Counted from the first letter of the stretch, positions 20,213 to 31,433 are shown. The stretch: 64,000 nucleotides of DNA from Dipteris shenzhenensis (GCA_047967505.1 CM106540.1), one strand, 5' to 3'. Translations and numbers: made by a program. Notes: generated by a model from the letters alone, not told the origin.

Positions 20213-23200
20213 GGATAGCCAGTTGGAATATACAGGGATTGGGCGGCATCCCTCATCGCCGTCGCAGATAGCTGATCAGGAATCAGCTCCATCCAGGTGT
20301 TTCAGGTGGTTCCCTAGACATTCTTTTTCTTCAGGAACACAAACTGGATATCAGAGATTGCTCCAAGTCAAGTAAGCTGCTCTCAGGTCGGACTTTTTGG
20401 CTCCTTGCCTTGGGAACCAGAGGAGGTACATGCATTTCAGTTTCAGACTCTGTTCTCCCTCTGGTCATTAGACACGGTACCATAACCCCCTCCACGGCTC
20501 AGTGGGTTTTACTTCTGATTGACGGATGTAAGGTTGGTTTCCTCAACCTTTATGCTCCGAACAGCAGAGGGAACCGTGTTTTGTTTTGGAAAGAGTTGCT
20601 CTCGTGGGCTGACATTGCGGATTCATGGATTATTGGAGGTGACTTCAACATGGTTGAGGTACCTTCGGATAAGAAAGGGGGTAGAGAAGGTGGTATCCAC
20701 TCCCTTGAGAGAGCAGCCTGGGATGCCTTCTTGTTCAGGTTCATGGGCAGAGATGTTTGGTCAGATGATGCATTTCTTGTTCAGTCTCAGTCACTTTTGT
20801 TTTCATGGTCGAACTATAGGGTGCAGATGCCTATCCATGCTCGGATTTACAGATTCTATGTGGGTGACTGGGCTCTTGATAGAGGGGGGACAATTTGCAT
20901 TGCACCCAGTGTTTCCACTTCAGACCATTTTCCGCTAATTTTGTCCATTTCAGAGCCTCATTTGAGAGGATGGTCTCACAGTATCAGGATCCCAGACGCC
21001 TTATACACGGATGAGACTCTCACAGAGGCAGTGTTGGAGATCTGGGTTTCCCATATGTAGGGGGGGTGGCCGGTCCTTCACATGTGGCCACAACACTTGA
21101 CAGTATGAGCGACTTCTATCACTCAGTTGCTAGTGCTTGGCGTGGTGAGGTACTCAGGCGAGAGATCGGTATCCGCCGGCAGTTGGCAGCCCTTCATAGG
21201 GAAGAGCAGAAACGACCTTCAGATGCTTGGATACAGGAGCGCCTTGCTGCGGCAAGGGCTCACTTGCAGACCTTGCTTGATCAAAGAGCAGAGTATGCCT
21301 TCCATGCACGGGAGTCCTTTTGGATACAGATGGGAGGGAGAGTCAATAAACACTTTTTCTCTACACTTGGCCCCAGACATAGTAGAGAAAGTGTCAGGCA
21401 GCTTATTGACTCTGACGGCGTTTTGCAGTCCCATCCGGAGACCATCATCACTTAGCGACAGATTTTTATACCTCCCTTCTTTCCGCAGATCCGAACTCAC
21501 AGGCCAGAGAGGTGGCTAGAGATGAAGTTTGGCAGAGTTTACCTGTGTTGGTCACCCCAGAGATGTTATGCTTACTTGATGCACGCTTTACCAACACAGA
21601 GTTCAAGATTGCTCTTTCTGCCCTTCATAAGGGCAAGTGCCTTGGTTCCGATGGTCTTACTCCCTCTTTTTTTATAGCCTTTTGGGATATGATAGGTGAT
21701 CATATTACTTCAGCCCTGCAGGGCATTTGGGACTCAGGCGAGATGCCTGACTCACTAACTGAGGGAATCATTCACCTTATCCCGAAAGGTGGCAACAAGA
21801 ATTTTGTATCCCATTGGAGACCCATCACTCTTTTGGGCACTCTTTACAAAATCCTTGCCAAGGCGATCAGCATCCGACTTCAGCCCTTTCTTCCATGATA
21901 CTCAGACAGGCTTTGTGCATGGCAGGAGCATTTTTTATAATATCTTTTCCTTTTGAGAAGCCACAGAGTGGGGTATGCAGAGTGTACAGAGGCTAGCAGT
22001 TTTACTCTTGGACTTGGAGAAAGCCTATGACAGAGTAGATTGGGGTTTTCTTGAGGGTACTCTTCTACGATTTGGATTTTTAGATGCTTGGATCAGAGGG
22101 GTGGCCTCCCTTTACAGATCAGCCCACAGCCAGGTTTTAATTGGAGGGGTAAGGGGTGACAGGTTTCAGATTTCCAGATCAGTTCGTCAGGAATGCCCTT
22201 TAGCCCCCTTCCTCTTTCTTTTTGTGGGAAAAGCTATGAGTATCTTCCTTAGATCTTAGGCTGAGCTTTTTGGGCTGAGACTGCCCTTGAGATAGGAGCA
22301 GGAGCTTTTTGAGTGTGAGTTGGCTGATGACACTGCTATTTCTATTCAGGCCTCCTTGCAATCACTTGATTCTTTGCGGACAGCCTTGGATATCTTTTGC
22401 TCAGCTGCTGGGGCACACATCAACTGGCATAAATCCTTTGGCTTTTGGATCAGTGATGAGGACACTCCAGGCTGGGGAGTTGACATTGGTTTTTCTTGGA
22501 TTCAGAGGGGTGTTCCTATCAGGTATTTGGGATGCCAGGTAGGATTGGACATCTCTCCAGCACAGCAGTTTGCCTCAGTACTAGAAAGTATAAGGTAGTG
22601 AACCAGGTTCTCTTGGCCACCTCCTGGTTCGTGTGTTCTTGCTGGTGCCGGTCTAGGGATTGCATCACTCAACTCATCAGACCAATCAGGAATTTTTTAT
22701 GGAGTGGACTTGATGGCACAGCAGATGTTGCAGCAAGGGTGGCTTGGGAGACTATTATTCTCCCTACATGTGAAGGGGGCCTTAATGTCATTGACCCAGA
22801 CTTGAAGTGTAGGGCTTTGCTTTGGAAGGTGGTGGTGAGGGGACTCATGCTTGGGCAGGAACCTTGGAAGGATTTCTTTTTTGGATGCATTCAGGCTTGC
22901 ACACCAACCTTGGGAGATGATTGGGTGGACAGCCCTCGATGGATTTTCACATCAGCCCCTCTCAGATCTCCTGCCTGTCCTCTCATGACTGCCATCCTGA
23001 AAGCTTGGGGGAGCTTCAGGAACACTCTTCGAAGGATTCCACCTTCTACCATTGAAGAGATTGATAGGCAGCCGATCATTTGGAATGATAGTATTCTCGA
23101 CGAGCATGCCAGACCACTGGGCACTTCCCATTACATGCAGTGGTCTAAATGGGAGAGAGGCCCCGCCTACACAGTAGGCACTTGGAAATCTTTTATCAGG

Positions 23201-24475
23201 CTACCTGTGGATGAGAGACTGCAGTCCGTGAGTCACCTTAGAGGGGTAGCACGCAGGATTCAGCAGATAGATGCAGCCATCCCGGTGGAATGGACAGTTG
23301 AGCTGCCTATTACTTCCACCACTTGGATGGGGGCTTTTTCGAGGACATCAGTTCCTTTACAGGTGATCGCTTTCCGAGGTCTCGAGGAAGACGCACTGGT
23401 CTTTGATGTTGGGGATGGAGGTTTACTTTCTACATCCAAGGATGGCATTCTTCTTGAGGTTGCCTTTCAACCTGTCAGGATTGCTGGTTTTGTGGACCTT
23501 GGAGCGGGCTTGCAGTGGTACTTAGACCCCGACCCTCTACTCTTGGCCTTGGGATCCTAGACGTTGTGGTTATATGGAGGTGCACCTATCAGGTGCTTGC
23601 AGTGGGACCCAGGAGAGTGGGAATGGATAGATCATGGGCACCGAGAGAGGGGGATTCCCTTCTTTCGTTTCACGGTTGGTAATGCCAAGAGGTTTCAGCT
23701 GAACATTAGGGGTTGGATTCCCTCCAGAGCCCCCCATTGGGAAAGCTTCTTCATCACCGAAGACTTGCATAGAAATTTCTGGAGGAGGCTCTGGAAATCC
23801 CTCAGAAATAGAAAGATCACTCTTTTCTTTTGGCTTTCTATTCATGGAGGGATTGCAGTGAACCTGTGGAGATCACAATTTGGGGCTGATCCCACTTGTC
23901 CTCGATGCCATTCTGCAGAGGAGTCAGTGGGACATTGCCTTTGGGACTGCAATCAGGCGAGGACTGTTTGGAAAGGCGTTGCTCGAATACTCAGCATCTT
24001 TCACACTTCCCCTTTCTTCATGACTTGGGGCTCGGTCGCATGGTTATCTCTTACCAGGCCCCAGGTGTTTTATGAGGGTGAGCCTTCTTCTTGGGCACTC
24101 TCAGTCCGCCGGCAGGTGATAGAGCCCTGCTCTCTACAGGGTGTACTACTTACTCCCTTCAGAGCTTCTCATGTTTCAGTGGACACCTCTTGGGAGATTT
24201 GGGCTAGCATTTCCTCTTGGCATATTTGGAGAGCCAGATGTACTGAGGCCTTGGATGGCACCCAGATACACCCATTATAGGTTTTCACGGGTATTTGGTC
24301 TGACACGGTTCACACTTTGATAGCCATATGGGCTAGCATGCAGGACCCTTCACAGGCAGCCTCTTCTAGAAGGACTATATTTCTTCGAGTTTGGAGAGGT
24401 TCTCCCTTTTTCTCAGAGGTTTCTACTGGATTGAGATGGCACTATCAGCCTCAATCCTTTCTTTTTGGCTCTTGA
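20209..24475 (+). pseudogene. Family B LINE ORF2: endonuclease-RT-zf-RVT
   Basis: Starts ATG at 20209, inside the ORF1 stop (ATGA). EN: MRIASWNIQGLGG, then after a frameshift near 20268 LFLQEHKLD, GGDFNMVEV (20636-20662) and SDHFPLIL (20920-20945), that is the N, E, DFN and SDH catalytic motifs. RT: GSDGLTPSFF, HWRPITLLGTLYKILAKAIS, LLDLEKAYDRVDWGF (catalytic D, about 22010), then LADDTAIS (about 22320) as the second catalytic box. The distal region matches 1346-3544, with zf-RVT CPRC...GHCLWDC (23900-23950). Breaks occur near 21058, 21453, 21896, 22258, 22598 (small deletion), 23558 and 24278. Confidence 0.85.
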
Positions 24476-24575
24476 GCTTTTCGTGCATTGCATGATGTAT
24501 CCCGTATGGAGCTTGCTCTAACGGTTTTTCTTTAATACTTAATAGAAGTCTCTTTTTGCAAAAATAAAAAAAAAG

Positions 24576-25915
24576 GGCATTGCCCGTCTTCTCGGCAGTT
24601 TCTGGATTCTCAATGATAGAGGCTACGAGCAAGATTCCCGACTGTTCTCTTCGGGAAATTCTTCCGGCTCTTTGGTTTTCATCCACAGTGACCAGAGTTT
24701 CATCTTTTCTTGTTTGGGCTCACTATTGGGCACTTTGGACTTTATGGACAAACCACAATTGTAAAGTCTTTAGTGATCCCAATTTTTCTTTGTTTGCTTT
24801 CTTTAAGCATTCTCTGCAGCAATCTTTCTTTGATTGCTTGCACACTCACTAGGTAGATCAGGATGTATATTTGGCTTATACTGAGATCTTTAATTGATGT
24901 ATTTTCTAGCGCCTCTTTTCTTTTTTTCTTTTGCAAAAAGAGACTTCTATTAAGTATTAAAGAAATCTGTTACAGCAAGCTCCATACGGGATACACCATG
25001 CAATGCATGAAAAGCTCAAAAGCCAAAAAGAAAGGATTGTGGCTGATAGTGCCATCTCAATTCAGTAGAACCCTCCAAGAAAAAGGCAGAACCCCTCCAA
25101 ACTCGAAGAAAAACAGTCCTCCTAGAAGAGGCTCCCGTGAAGGGCCCTGCATGCTAACCCAAGTGGCTATCAACGTGTGAACCGTGTCAGTCCAAATACC
25201 CGTGAACACCTGTGATGGGTGTATCTGTGTGCCATCCAATGCCTCTGTACATCTGGCTCTCCAAATGTGCCAAGAGGAAATGCTAGCCAAAATCTCCAAA
25301 GAGGTGTCCATTGAAGCATGGGAAGCTCTGAAAGAAGTAAGTGGTACATCTTGAAGAGAGCAGGGCTCTATCACCTGCCGGCGGACCGAGAGTCCCAAGA
25401 AGAAGGCTCACCCTCATAAAACACTTGGGGCCCAGTAAGGGATAACCATGCGACCAAGCCCTAAGTCATGAAGAAAGGGGAAGTATGAAAAATGCTGAGT
25501 ATCCGAGCAACCCCTTTCCAAACAATCCTTGCCTGACTGCAGTCCCAAAGGCAATGTCGCACTGACTCCTCTATAGAATGATAGTGAGGGTGAGTGGGAT
25601 CAGCCCCAAACCGTGATCTCCACTGGTTCACTGCAATCCCTCCATGAATAGAAAGCTAAATGAATGGAGTGATCTTTCTATTTCTGAGGGATTTCCAAAG
25701 CCTCCTCCAGAAATTCGTACGTAAATCTGCGGTGATGAAGAAGCTGTCCCAGTGGGGGGCTTTGGAGGGAATCCAACCCCTAATGCTCAACTGCAATCTC
25801 TTGGCATTACCAACCGTGAAACAAAAGAAGGGAATCCCCCTCTCTCGGTGCCTCTTTTCTGAGGTGACTATTCTTGTAATATAATCAATCAAAGCTTTCA
25901 CTAAAAAAAAAAAAA
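24576..25915 (+). mobile_element. 5'-truncated family A LINE split by a family B insertion
   Basis: 24576-24921 carries the last part of ORF2 (FWSSTVTRVSSF... in broken frames, WALWTLWTNHNCKVFSDPNF) and 3' UTR. The 3' end resumes at 25850 with CCTCTTTTCTGAGG and the family A end AATATAATCAATCAAAGC, then A(13) at about 25903-25915. The intervening minus-strand family B LINE is bounded by GCCTCTTTTCT at 24911-24921 and 25850-25860. Confidence 0.82.
24922..25849 (-). mobile_element. 5'-truncated family B LINE inside a family A 3' UTR
   Basis: On the minus strand it reads from GIPFFCFTVGNAKRLQLSIRG (25840) through the zf-RVT region to ISSWHIWRARCTEALDGTQIHPS and the family B 3' end, with a T-rich tail on the plus strand at 24921-24930. 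The exact 11-bp target duplication supports a single, fairly recent insertion. Coding frames are broken near 25650 and 25400. Confidence 0.83.
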
Positions 25916-26061
25916 CTGCGTGTATGTAGAAGAGGCACGCTTAGTCATGACATAAGTGATGATGTAATACAAGGCCCCCCACATGGGGTGGTACCTATGA
26001 TTGTGGAGTTCCTATGATTTAGGAGTCACCTCCTTTGATGTAGGAGAGGTGCCATTGATGT
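25916..26061. other. Short segment between LINE tail and ORF1-only element
   Basis: No ORF. It contains imperfect repeats of TTTGATGTAGGAG / ATTGATGTAGGAG (26036-26062). It may be the left part of the Copia LTR that ends at 26960, with the ORF1-only element inserted between; I cannot prove this. Confidence 0.3.
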
Positions 26062-26639
26062 AGGAGATTATTGCAGCAGCCGTACAAACATGTAAAGCTG
26101 AGCCCCCAACATCACAGCTGATTTCCACGGTTAGAGAGCTCATCCAGGTGAAAGTGACAGCTGAACCCAAGGTTGACATCCAAACAGAGATCCAAGAACA
26201 TCACCTTCGGAAAGAGAATGCTATGAAGATTCGAATAGGGGGAATACCCGATTGGCAGCACGAGGATGACACTTTCGAGGAGGCAATCAACAGAATCAAG
26301 GCTGCAGTCCCGGCCATTGATTGGTCAACAAGCCCAACTGATGACAAGAATGATGATGAAGAGGATTCTTCCCTAGTTTATTTATCGCCCAAGAATGGAC
26401 ACGTTGTCATCACCTTCAACTCGAAGACACTCAGGAAGAGGATTCTACGACAATCCTATAAGCTGAAGGGAACAAAGATATGGATTGCTGAGGAGCTTAC
26501 AAGAACCCAACTGAAGAACAAAGCTACCGAGCTTGCTAAGGTTCGGGCAGCCAGGGAAACAGGAAAATGGGCAGTATATCGTGACGGTCTTGCAGTGATT
26601 AGAAAATTTAAGACAAAATCTAAAGACCCTCAGTCTTAA
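26062..26639 (+). CDS. L1 ORF1p-like RNA-binding protein, N-terminally truncated
   Basis: An open frame of about 190 codons. The first 55 residues are a helical/coiled-coil-like segment (QLISTVRELIQVKVTAE). An RRM-like core follows: AMKIRIGGIPDWQHEDD, a long loop with an acidic patch (DDKNDDEED) and GHVVITFNSKTLRKRIL. A C-terminal domain IWIAEELTRTQLKNK...KVRAARETGKWAVYRDG follows. This is the arrangement of L1-clade ORF1 proteins, and the RETGKWAV end parallels ARKEGKW in the family C ORF1. No stop interrupts it, unusual here. No ATG is in a sensible N-terminal position; GTG at 26148 is only the first in-frame candidate. Confidence 0.7.
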
Positions 26640-26853
26640 ACTGATGTAATGGCCACCCCATAGCCTAGTACTTAGTTCCTTTTATGTTTTATGTTCTAGG
26701 TGTTTTGTTTTTTGGAGGAATCTGATGATACTCCCAGGGAGGTTGCCTATGGTTCTCTCTGTACTGATGTATAAGCAGGTCTCTTTTGTCCCATAGACCT
26801 TTTTAGGCCTCCAATGGACATTAATAAACTTTCTTTCTTTCTTTCTTTCTTTC
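26062..26853 (+). mobile_element. ORF1-only LINE-like element with (TTTC)n tail
   Basis: A single ORF1-type gene is followed, with no EN or RT, by a 190-bp 3' region ending CCATAGACC...TGGACATTAATAAAC and (TTTC)6 at about 26830-26853. The last 50 bp resembles the 3' end of family C LINEs (TCATAGACCCATCGGTCTTC...TAATAAA + (TTTC)n). That suggests the element borrows the family C machinery. The 5' end is probably truncated, since the ORF opens at 26062 after a stop with no ATG before the RRM. Confidence 0.6.
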
Positions 26854-26960
26854 TCCCATTCTATAAAAGAGAGGACTTCCTCTCAACTCAATGGAACATT
26901 TTGTCATTTGGTTCCCACACTCTTCTCCATGATGTCCATCTTCTCTCCCACTCCCCAACA
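26854..26960 (+). repeat. Right end of a Copia-type LTR
   Basis: Ends ACTCCCCAACA directly upstream of a primer-binding site. It contains a TATAAAAG box at about 26863-26870. The left part of the LTR is not defined, because a (TTTC)n LINE tail abuts it at 26853. Confidence 0.5.
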
Positions 26961-26962
26961 TG

Positions 26963-26975
26963 TGGTATCAAAGCC
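26963..26975 (+). promoter_or_regulatory. Primer-binding site, tRNA(Met)-like
   Basis: TGGTATCAAAGCC, two bases after the CA end of the LTR. A single change (G to A) from the common TGGTATCAGAGC. Confidence 0.7.
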
Positions 26976-27849
26976 TCCTTGAGCCCCCTAGCCCATTCTA
27001 GCTTCAATATGCCACCTCATCATCTTCTTCTCGACCCTCCACCTTCTTCTTCATTTTTGCCCTCTTTTCCATCAGATTTTGCTTAGCTTTGTTCTCTCCA
27101 TCTGCTGCACCATTTCCAGAGCCCTCTGAACTGAAGTTTCCTCCCCCTGGGACGCACCTCTGGCTCAAAGTGTTTCCCAACATTTCGCCTGTGTCAACAC
27201 TTTCTGTTCTCTGCGACTTTTGACGAAATTGCGCCTCTACAGAACAAAATTCGACCTGCCCTTCAAGCACAAGTTAGGCAATGCCACGAGCTTGCTGTTG
27301 ATCAAATCTGAGGTCAAATGCTTGCTAGAGTGTGGAGAAACAAGCAAAAGACCAGTCGGAGAAGGCGATATTCTCATGAGCAACTCTGCGCATTTTTTGG
27401 GCAATCCTCCTAGGTGGACAATTTCTGGTATAAGATCTTCAAATGCGCATTAAAAGCCCTCTTAGTTATGCTTCATAGAGCTTGAATCAAGCCCTCCAGG
27501 CTACTCTGTTTTTCCACGATAATTTTGGGCATTTTGGTTGTTTGATCCTTGATGCAAGTATGGAGATGACTTAGTGACATAAAATTTTTAGTTAATAATG
27601 CCTAGCTGTTGTTCGTCTTCCAATGCATCATATGTGAAAGCAAAGAAGAAGAAACAAACACCTAGATATGTCAATAGGAAGATAACAAAACTTATGAAGG
27701 AAAAGTCACATAAACCATATTATTATTTTGATGCAAAGAATTTAGGATTTTTTGATTTTATGGCTTCCAATATGCACTTGTATGGTTGAGACTCATAAGC
27801 CATTTGTAAGAGAGCAGACACGGCCTAAACATAAAGGTAAGACCCTCTC
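26976..27849 (+). other. Copia leader between PBS and gag
   Basis: Pyrimidine-rich leader. A segment at about 26995-27035 (TGCCACCTCATCATCTTCTTC) is repeated at 62840-62865, suggesting two related leaders in the window. A 63-codon Lys-rich ORF at 27598-27789 (KAKKKKQTPRYVNRKITKL) is not recognised. No conserved domain. Confidence 0.5.
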
Positions 27850-28582
27850 ATGGCCACCTTTAAGATAGACAAGTTCAATGGCCAAGGTTTTCACACTTGG
27901 CAAATGAAAATCAAATTTGTGCTTATGAAAGAAAATTTGTGAGACTTGGTCAAGCCAGGGAATCAATCATCTCAAGAAGGTGAATCCACCTTAACCAAAG
28001 GTAAAGGGAAGGCAAGTGACTCTTCTTCAACTATACCTGCAGATGCTAAAAGGCTAGAGAAAGCTTATGCAATTATTGCATTAGGTTTGGGAGATGATTA
28101 TGTGCATCATATTTCAGATTTGGAATCCCTTGCTGAGGCTTGGCAGAAGTTAGATGTGTTATTTGGTACCAGCTCTTATACTTCTAAGTTGAATTTGAAA
28201 TTAAGTTCTTTGAACTTAAGATGGATGGGGACAATGTTGCAGCTCATGTTAATACTTTGAGGAGTCTTATGACACAATTAGCCTCAATCAACTCTCCAGT
28301 TACTGAAGATGATGCTATGGCTGTGCTCTTGAAGAGTATGCCTCAAGACTATGATTATGTTGTGACTACTTTGAAGAATCTTCCCCAACCCACACTAGAG
28401 GGCATCATCAATGCTCTATAAGAGGAAGAGAGAAAGAACACTTTAAGAATGGGTCAAGTGCACACACAAGCACTTGCAGTAAAGTTTACATCAAAGAGCA
28501 AGTACAAGGCATGCAAGCATTATGGAAAGACCAATCATCTTGAAAGAGATTGCTACAAGATCAAATCCTTGTACTTATTGTG
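27850..28582 (+). pseudogene. Copia gag (UBN2-type), broken
   Basis: Gag coat protein of a Ty1/Copia element. ATG at 27850 opens MATFKIDKFNGQGFHTWQMK, with an early TGA at 27940 where a Trp would be expected. Next come EKAYAIIALGLGDDYVHHI and LAEAWQKLDVLFG, a frameshift near 28205-28220, then NVAAHVNTLRSLMTQLASI and MAVLLKSMPQDYDYVVTTL. The zinc knuckle reads CKHYGKTNHLERDC, with Tyr in place of the second Cys. A second knuckle start (CTYCDKNNHDL) is cut off by the poly(A)-ended insertion that follows. No pol remains. Confidence 0.8.
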
Positions 28583-28668
28583 ACAAGAACAATCATGATC
28601 TGTAGATCTATATTGGCTTTTTATTCAAATTTCCTAATAAACATTTCTTTTCTCTGAGAAAAAAAAAA
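28583..28668 (+). mobile_element. Short poly(A)-ended retro-insert
   Basis: GATCTATATTGGCTTTTTATT...TTTCTTTTCTCTGAG followed by A(10), ending at about 28667. It breaks the Copia gag exactly at its second zinc knuckle. It looks like the last tens of bases of a LINE or SINE. The family is not identified. Confidence 0.4.
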
Positions 28669-29739
28669 GATAACACTGGATCTGTGTTTGAGGGCTTAGT
28701 CCATTGCTAATGAGTACAAATGAAGGCGCGTGGCATTCCATTCTATGTCGTATTGATGCTTTCTTGTTTGTTTAATAATTTTATTCTATTTATTCAATTA
28801 AAATCTGGGTTTTAAGTCACGATTGGTATTTTTACAGACCGAAACATACAAGCTTATTTTGGAAACTAAAAAGTCAGATTTATGAGGTTCTAGTGGTGTC
28901 ATATTGGACTCTGGCGAAGTGGTCTTTTCCTATCTGATGGGATTATCTTGTTCTATTTGATGATACTATTCCAGGAGATGATTCAACTATTACGAGAAAG
29001 AAAGATGCAAGTCCGTTATCCTTGCCATGCAAAGGGGTTCGACATGAAAAATGAAATGTCTCATTTCAGGTTGACAGTGCATGTTCTTCAAGACAATGTT
29101 TTTCGCAGATATCAGAAGGAGCTGAGGTAAGTTTTAGTACAAGTAGCTACTTTGGTACTAAGCCAGGTGTTGAATCGAATGCTGTTTTGCAGCAAATAAA
29201 GCCCAATAAGAGTTACCCATTATATATTCTTTGTATATGACGATAGTGTTTTTAAAGCAATCACAGCTCCAAATTTTAAGTGTATAGTGACGAGATATTC
29301 TTTGTATAGTGACGATAGTGTTTGTAAAGCAATCACAGCTCCAAACTTTCAGTGTATACGATGGCAGGATTGGAACAGAACAAAAAGTTGAAGTTGTCTG
29401 AAGTATGTAAAGTGTACTACCATTTTTGCCATAGTTGTTCCTTAAATCATATAATAACGAAGGATCTTAAGGTAACTTATGGAAGTTTCAAAGTTATATC
29501 ATAGGGTATCAATGAACTGTGTGGCTTTTGCCATAGGTGTCTTTTGAACCTTTCATGAAACCTCTTATCTTTTGTAACTCATATATTCCCTTTGACTAAA
29601 GGCTGCTCCCTATCATTTTGATTTGTACTGGACTAAAGTGTTTTTGCTCATACTACTACAATTATTCCAATCTTCCCAAGCCCTTTCCAACCCATTTCCA
29701 GGTAAGGATTCTTTTAGGAAAGCCTACACAAACTCAGCT
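28669..29739. other. AT-rich DNA without recognised genes
   Basis: One 60-codon ORF (28948-29130; MIQLLRERKMQVRYPCHAKGF) ends at a GAG/GTAAGT splice-donor-like site (29126-29132), so an exon relic is possible but unproven. At 29225-29293 and 29294-29362 there is a tandem duplication of about 69 bp (ATATTCTTTGTATA...TCACAGCTCCAAA). Otherwise I see nothing. Confidence 0.45.
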
Positions 29740-30190
29740 TAATACTTTGGAGTCATATCCTTTCCCCTAAGGCTCATCCACCATTTATATGCTTTGTTTC
29801 CAAGGGAAAGACTCGCTTCCACGACTTGATTTTCAAGAGGGGTATTCGTGAGCCGATCAAAGTCTTGCCACTCGTGTTTTATGGTGTTCTTATTTCTTTC
29901 TTTTTTTGCCCCATTGAATATTTGTGGCTTTAAGTCTTTAACAATATTCAAGGTTTCTTTAAGGCGAGAGGTAGTCACCTCAATTGGACTTGGAGGATCT
30001 GGTGATTTTACTACAAGTGTTACCAATTTAGAATAGGATAACTTAGGAACGACTTCAGTTAGAGTTTTAATGAGCGGTTAATAGACTCTAACCATGTTTC
30101 TATATTTTTGCATTCGGGTTTCTAGCTTTATGAATTCCGAGTATGGAGTTCCGTAATCACCATAATCCACGTCCTCCAAATCCATAGTTC
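29740..30190 (-). pseudogene. Ty3/Gypsy-like gag relic
   Basis: The minus translation gives DLEDVDYGDYGTPYSEFIKLETRM near 30190-30120, an internal stop near 30075, then VTTSRLKETLNIVKDLKPQIFNG, WQDFDRLTNTPLENQ and EASLSLGNKAYKWWMSLRG. The last segment has the shape of retrotransposon gag (short helices ending in a WW-type motif). No zinc knuckle or pol follows. Assignment to Ty3 rather than another gag class is inference. Confidence 0.45.
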
Positions 30191-30467
30191 TTTGTGTGTT
30201 TCCTCATGTTTTTCCTCTTGAATAATGGCCTTGCCTTTTCTTGCTCTTTCCTCACTCTCACTAGAGCCATCTTATTCTATTTCAAAATAATCTGCTACGC
30301 GGTGGTAATTTTGTGTCTCTTGTACATTTAAGACCTCCAAGCAGGAAAGATACTACAGCTCTTGTTGGCAACATTCGAGAGCTTTGAAAGCAGACAAACA
30401 GCTGCAATACTTCAACGCTTTTGCGTGTAGACTCCATACAGTTCTGAGATTGGCTAGATCGAGGAAT

Positions 30468-30704
30468 TTATTGCTCATGCATGTGGCTATAAGGGTTGCC
30501 CAGCTTTAAAATACTAATTGCAGTGTGTCGGGTGTCAATGCCTCTTATAAGATATTTGTTATCAGCCAGCTTCCATATCCATGGTTTGAGAGCCATATCA
30601 ACCTGCAAATTTGTTAGTTCCTTTGCTTTTGACGTTAGGACTGGAAAGTACCCAGGCTGGTTGTCATAAGATGAGATGAATCTTTGTCGTGCACTTACAA
30701 CCAT
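30468..30704 (-). CDS. Unrecognised 78-codon ORF
   Basis: The minus-strand ORF includes SSYDNQPGYFPVLTSKAKEL and DMALKPWIWKLADNKYLIRG, ending PYSHMHEQ. The second half reads like a real protein. A TTTGCAG splice-acceptor-like sequence falls just before VDMALKP, so it could be a last exon. It starts 29 bp downstream (on the minus strand) of a PBS-like site, so it may instead be leader or gag of an LTR element. I do not recognise the family. Confidence 0.3.
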   Translation of the reverse strand: MVVSARQRFISSYDNQPGYFPVLTSKAKELTNLQVDMALKPWIWKLADNKYLIRGIDTRHTAISILKLGNPYSHMHEQ

Positions 30705-30732
30705 ACTAAGTTGAAGCTTCCTAGCTTACACA

Positions 30733-30748
30733 GCTATGCTCTAATACC
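30733..30748 (-). promoter_or_regulatory. Reverse-oriented primer-binding-site-like sequence
   Basis: The plus strand reads CTATGCTCTAATACCA, that is TGGTATTAGAGCATAG on the minus strand. It matches the variant at 46641-46652. It would place an LTR to the right, ending near 30750, and gag to the left, where a gag relic lies at 29740-30190. No clear CA terminus adjoins it. Confidence 0.4.
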
Positions 30749-31433
30749 AATCAAACGTAAGATAACTAAGAGGGCTCCAATCTCCATCCAGACTCAGATT
30801 CCACTCATGAGCTCCAGAAGATACCCTCCTCCTACTTGGTTGAGCCTCCCTGGCAATGCTCAACATCTCATGGCAGATGTCAAGCAGGTAGCTCTTCCAT
30901 GTGGCAGAATCCAACTTCCATGGGTTTTTGTGTAACCCACGGCTGCCTAGAAGCAGTGCACGAATAATGTTAATCCCTTAAGGCAGTTCTTTTCAGGGAG
31001 GGGGGGGTGGGGGGGGGAGGCGAGGAAGCCCTCAAGGCTTTATTGTCTGCCCAAGTAGACTCAATAGGCTGCCTTGTAGCCATGGCCACGTTGCAAGAAC
31101 CACCCATACACAAGTGCAAACAAGAAAATACGAATAAAGGAATTTTATTGAATCTGCTGAGTGTGAGTACATCTCCTGCGATGGATGGCACATTCCTATG
31201 CTTCCAATAGCTAACTCAATAGAAACATCTCTATCTTATCTCCATCTACAATAAGCTCTGAAGGAAGGCTGAGTGCTTCCCATCTCCCAAACTCTTTGCA
31301 TGTGCCATCCAACCTCATGTGAGAAATTTGGTCTTGTAAGTGTCTGTGGCTTTCAATTAGCCGCCCCCAGGCTATCCGTTGGAAGACTATCCTTGAGCAT
31401 GAAGTTGACTTTCTGAATACACAACATCGACCG
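30749..31433. other. Unannotated stretch with G-run
   Basis: No coding features. A G-rich tract at about 30997-31020 (runs of 8 G separated by A or T) could form a quadruplex. It may include the LTR expected to the right of the reverse PBS. Confidence 0.4.

Larger units (their letters stand above)
18140..24573 (+). mobile_element. Family B LINE, near full length, decayed
   Basis: Contains a C-rich 5' leader (about 18160-18770), ORF1 (about 18870-20212), ORF2 (20209-24475), and a 3' UTR with AATAGAAGTCTCTTTTTGC and a short A-rich tail to 24573. At about 6.4 kb it is the longest LINE in the window. At least seven stops or frameshifts lie in ORF2, so it is a pseudogene copy, clearly older than the truncated copy at 1300-3656. 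Confidence 0.83.

Noticed and set aside
28948-29130. 60-codon ORF with a GTAAGT donor as a genuine exon
   Set aside because: A single splice-like site is common by chance. No acceptor-bounded frame or homology supports it.
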